Shown: positions 38,467-38,507 of the stretch, piece by piece
How the letters are laid out: the number at the start of each line of letters is the position of its first letter
Position numbering within the stretch: the stretch's first letter is position 1
DNA from: an uncultured Lachnospiraceae bacterium
GTDB lineage: Bacteria > Bacillota > Clostridia > Lachnospirales > Lachnospiraceae
DNA length: 38,507 nt
Direction: 5' to 3'
Assembly: GCA_946626215.1 (NCBI GenBank)
Contig: CAMOUD010000008.1
Location: 1 to 38,507 of the forward strand
Notes under the pieces: model-generated
Database searches by the model: none
What the model saw: the letters and a program-made list of their open reading frames with translations, nothing else
What the model was told of the DNA's origin: nothing
Program-made: the position numbers and the translations under genes

Positions 38467-38507
38467 GGGGATGGACAGAGAAGCAAAGAGTAGTAAAGAG
38501 ATGGAAG

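Noticed and set aside
38470-38507. Possible start of a further gene at the right edge
   Set aside because: The frame is open to the end but only 12 codons are visible, and no usable ribosome binding site precedes it.
1-38507. CRISPR array, tRNA/rRNA genes, insertion sequences or prophage
   Set aside because: No regularly spaced direct repeats, no tRNA-like cloverleaf sequence and no transposase, integrase or phage structural motifs were seen.

Overview
The window looks like chromosome from a Gram-positive, anaerobic member of the Bacillota, most likely a Clostridia/Lachnospiraceae-type gut bacterium. This is inferred from strong AAAGGAGG-type ribosome binding sites, GC-rich codons with heavy use of AGG for arginine, a flavodiiron protein, LCP, LicD and cell-wall-binding-repeat proteins, and Gram-positive polysaccharide genes. 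GC content is high by eye. I see no tRNA, rRNA, CRISPR array, phage gene or transposase, and nearly all genes lie on the + strand.

Layout. (1) 1-3946: the remnant of an upstream coding end and a terminator, then a secreted acidic-stalk transglutaminase-like protein followed without a gap by a tight cassette of a PqqD-like protein, an unannotated 51-residue peptide and an HPr-kinase-like ATPase. The cassette is arranged like a peptide-modification (RiPP) locus. (2) 3955-5294: a flavodiiron protein with its own promoter and terminator. (3) 5333-7244: a Cna-B surface protein with an atypical sorting signal, followed by a sortase homologue that lacks the catalytic His and Cys. (4) 7317-9034: RmlA and a CpsB-type PHP phosphatase. 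(5) 9038-19819: a polysaccharide/teichoic-type polymer cluster holding PssD, PssE, a CDP-glycerol-transferase-LicD fusion, a second LicD, a GT2, a Wzy-like polymerase, a Wzx flippase and two Wzz-type proteins with dead kinase domains. (6) 19835-21834: an IspD/TarI-like cytidylyltransferase and an SDR, probably making a CDP-activated substrate. (7) 21859-33479: an acyltransferase (minus strand), a secreted beta-helix protein, an LCP ligase, a nucleotidyltransferase, two secreted L,D-transpeptidase-like proteins with cell-wall-binding repeats, and a GNAT enzyme. (8) 33543-38507: a small membrane protein, a secreted ricin-lectin/NlpC-P60-like hydrolase (minus strand), an LtaS/MdoB-type sulfatase-fold phosphotransferase, and hisB.

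How the parts fit (inference). Most of the window is a cell-envelope island. Nucleotide-activated precursors (RmlA, IspD-like plus SDR, the 27245 nucleotidyltransferase) feed glycosyl- and phosphotransferases. Wzx, Wzy and Wzz-type proteins export and lengthen the polymer, LCP could attach it to peptidoglycan, and the acyltransferase and LtaS-like enzyme could decorate it. The cell-wall-binding-repeat proteins may dock onto the phospho-decorated polymer. No initiating phosphoglycosyltransferase, no rmlBCD and no intact BY-kinase are present here, so these would have to be encoded elsewhere.

The features most worth attention are the PqqD/peptide/HPrK-like cassette, the pseudosortase pair, the twin Wzz proteins with degenerate kinase domains, the CDP-polyol-transferase-LicD fusion, and the terminator-like elements in or between the polymer genes, which suggest antitermination control.
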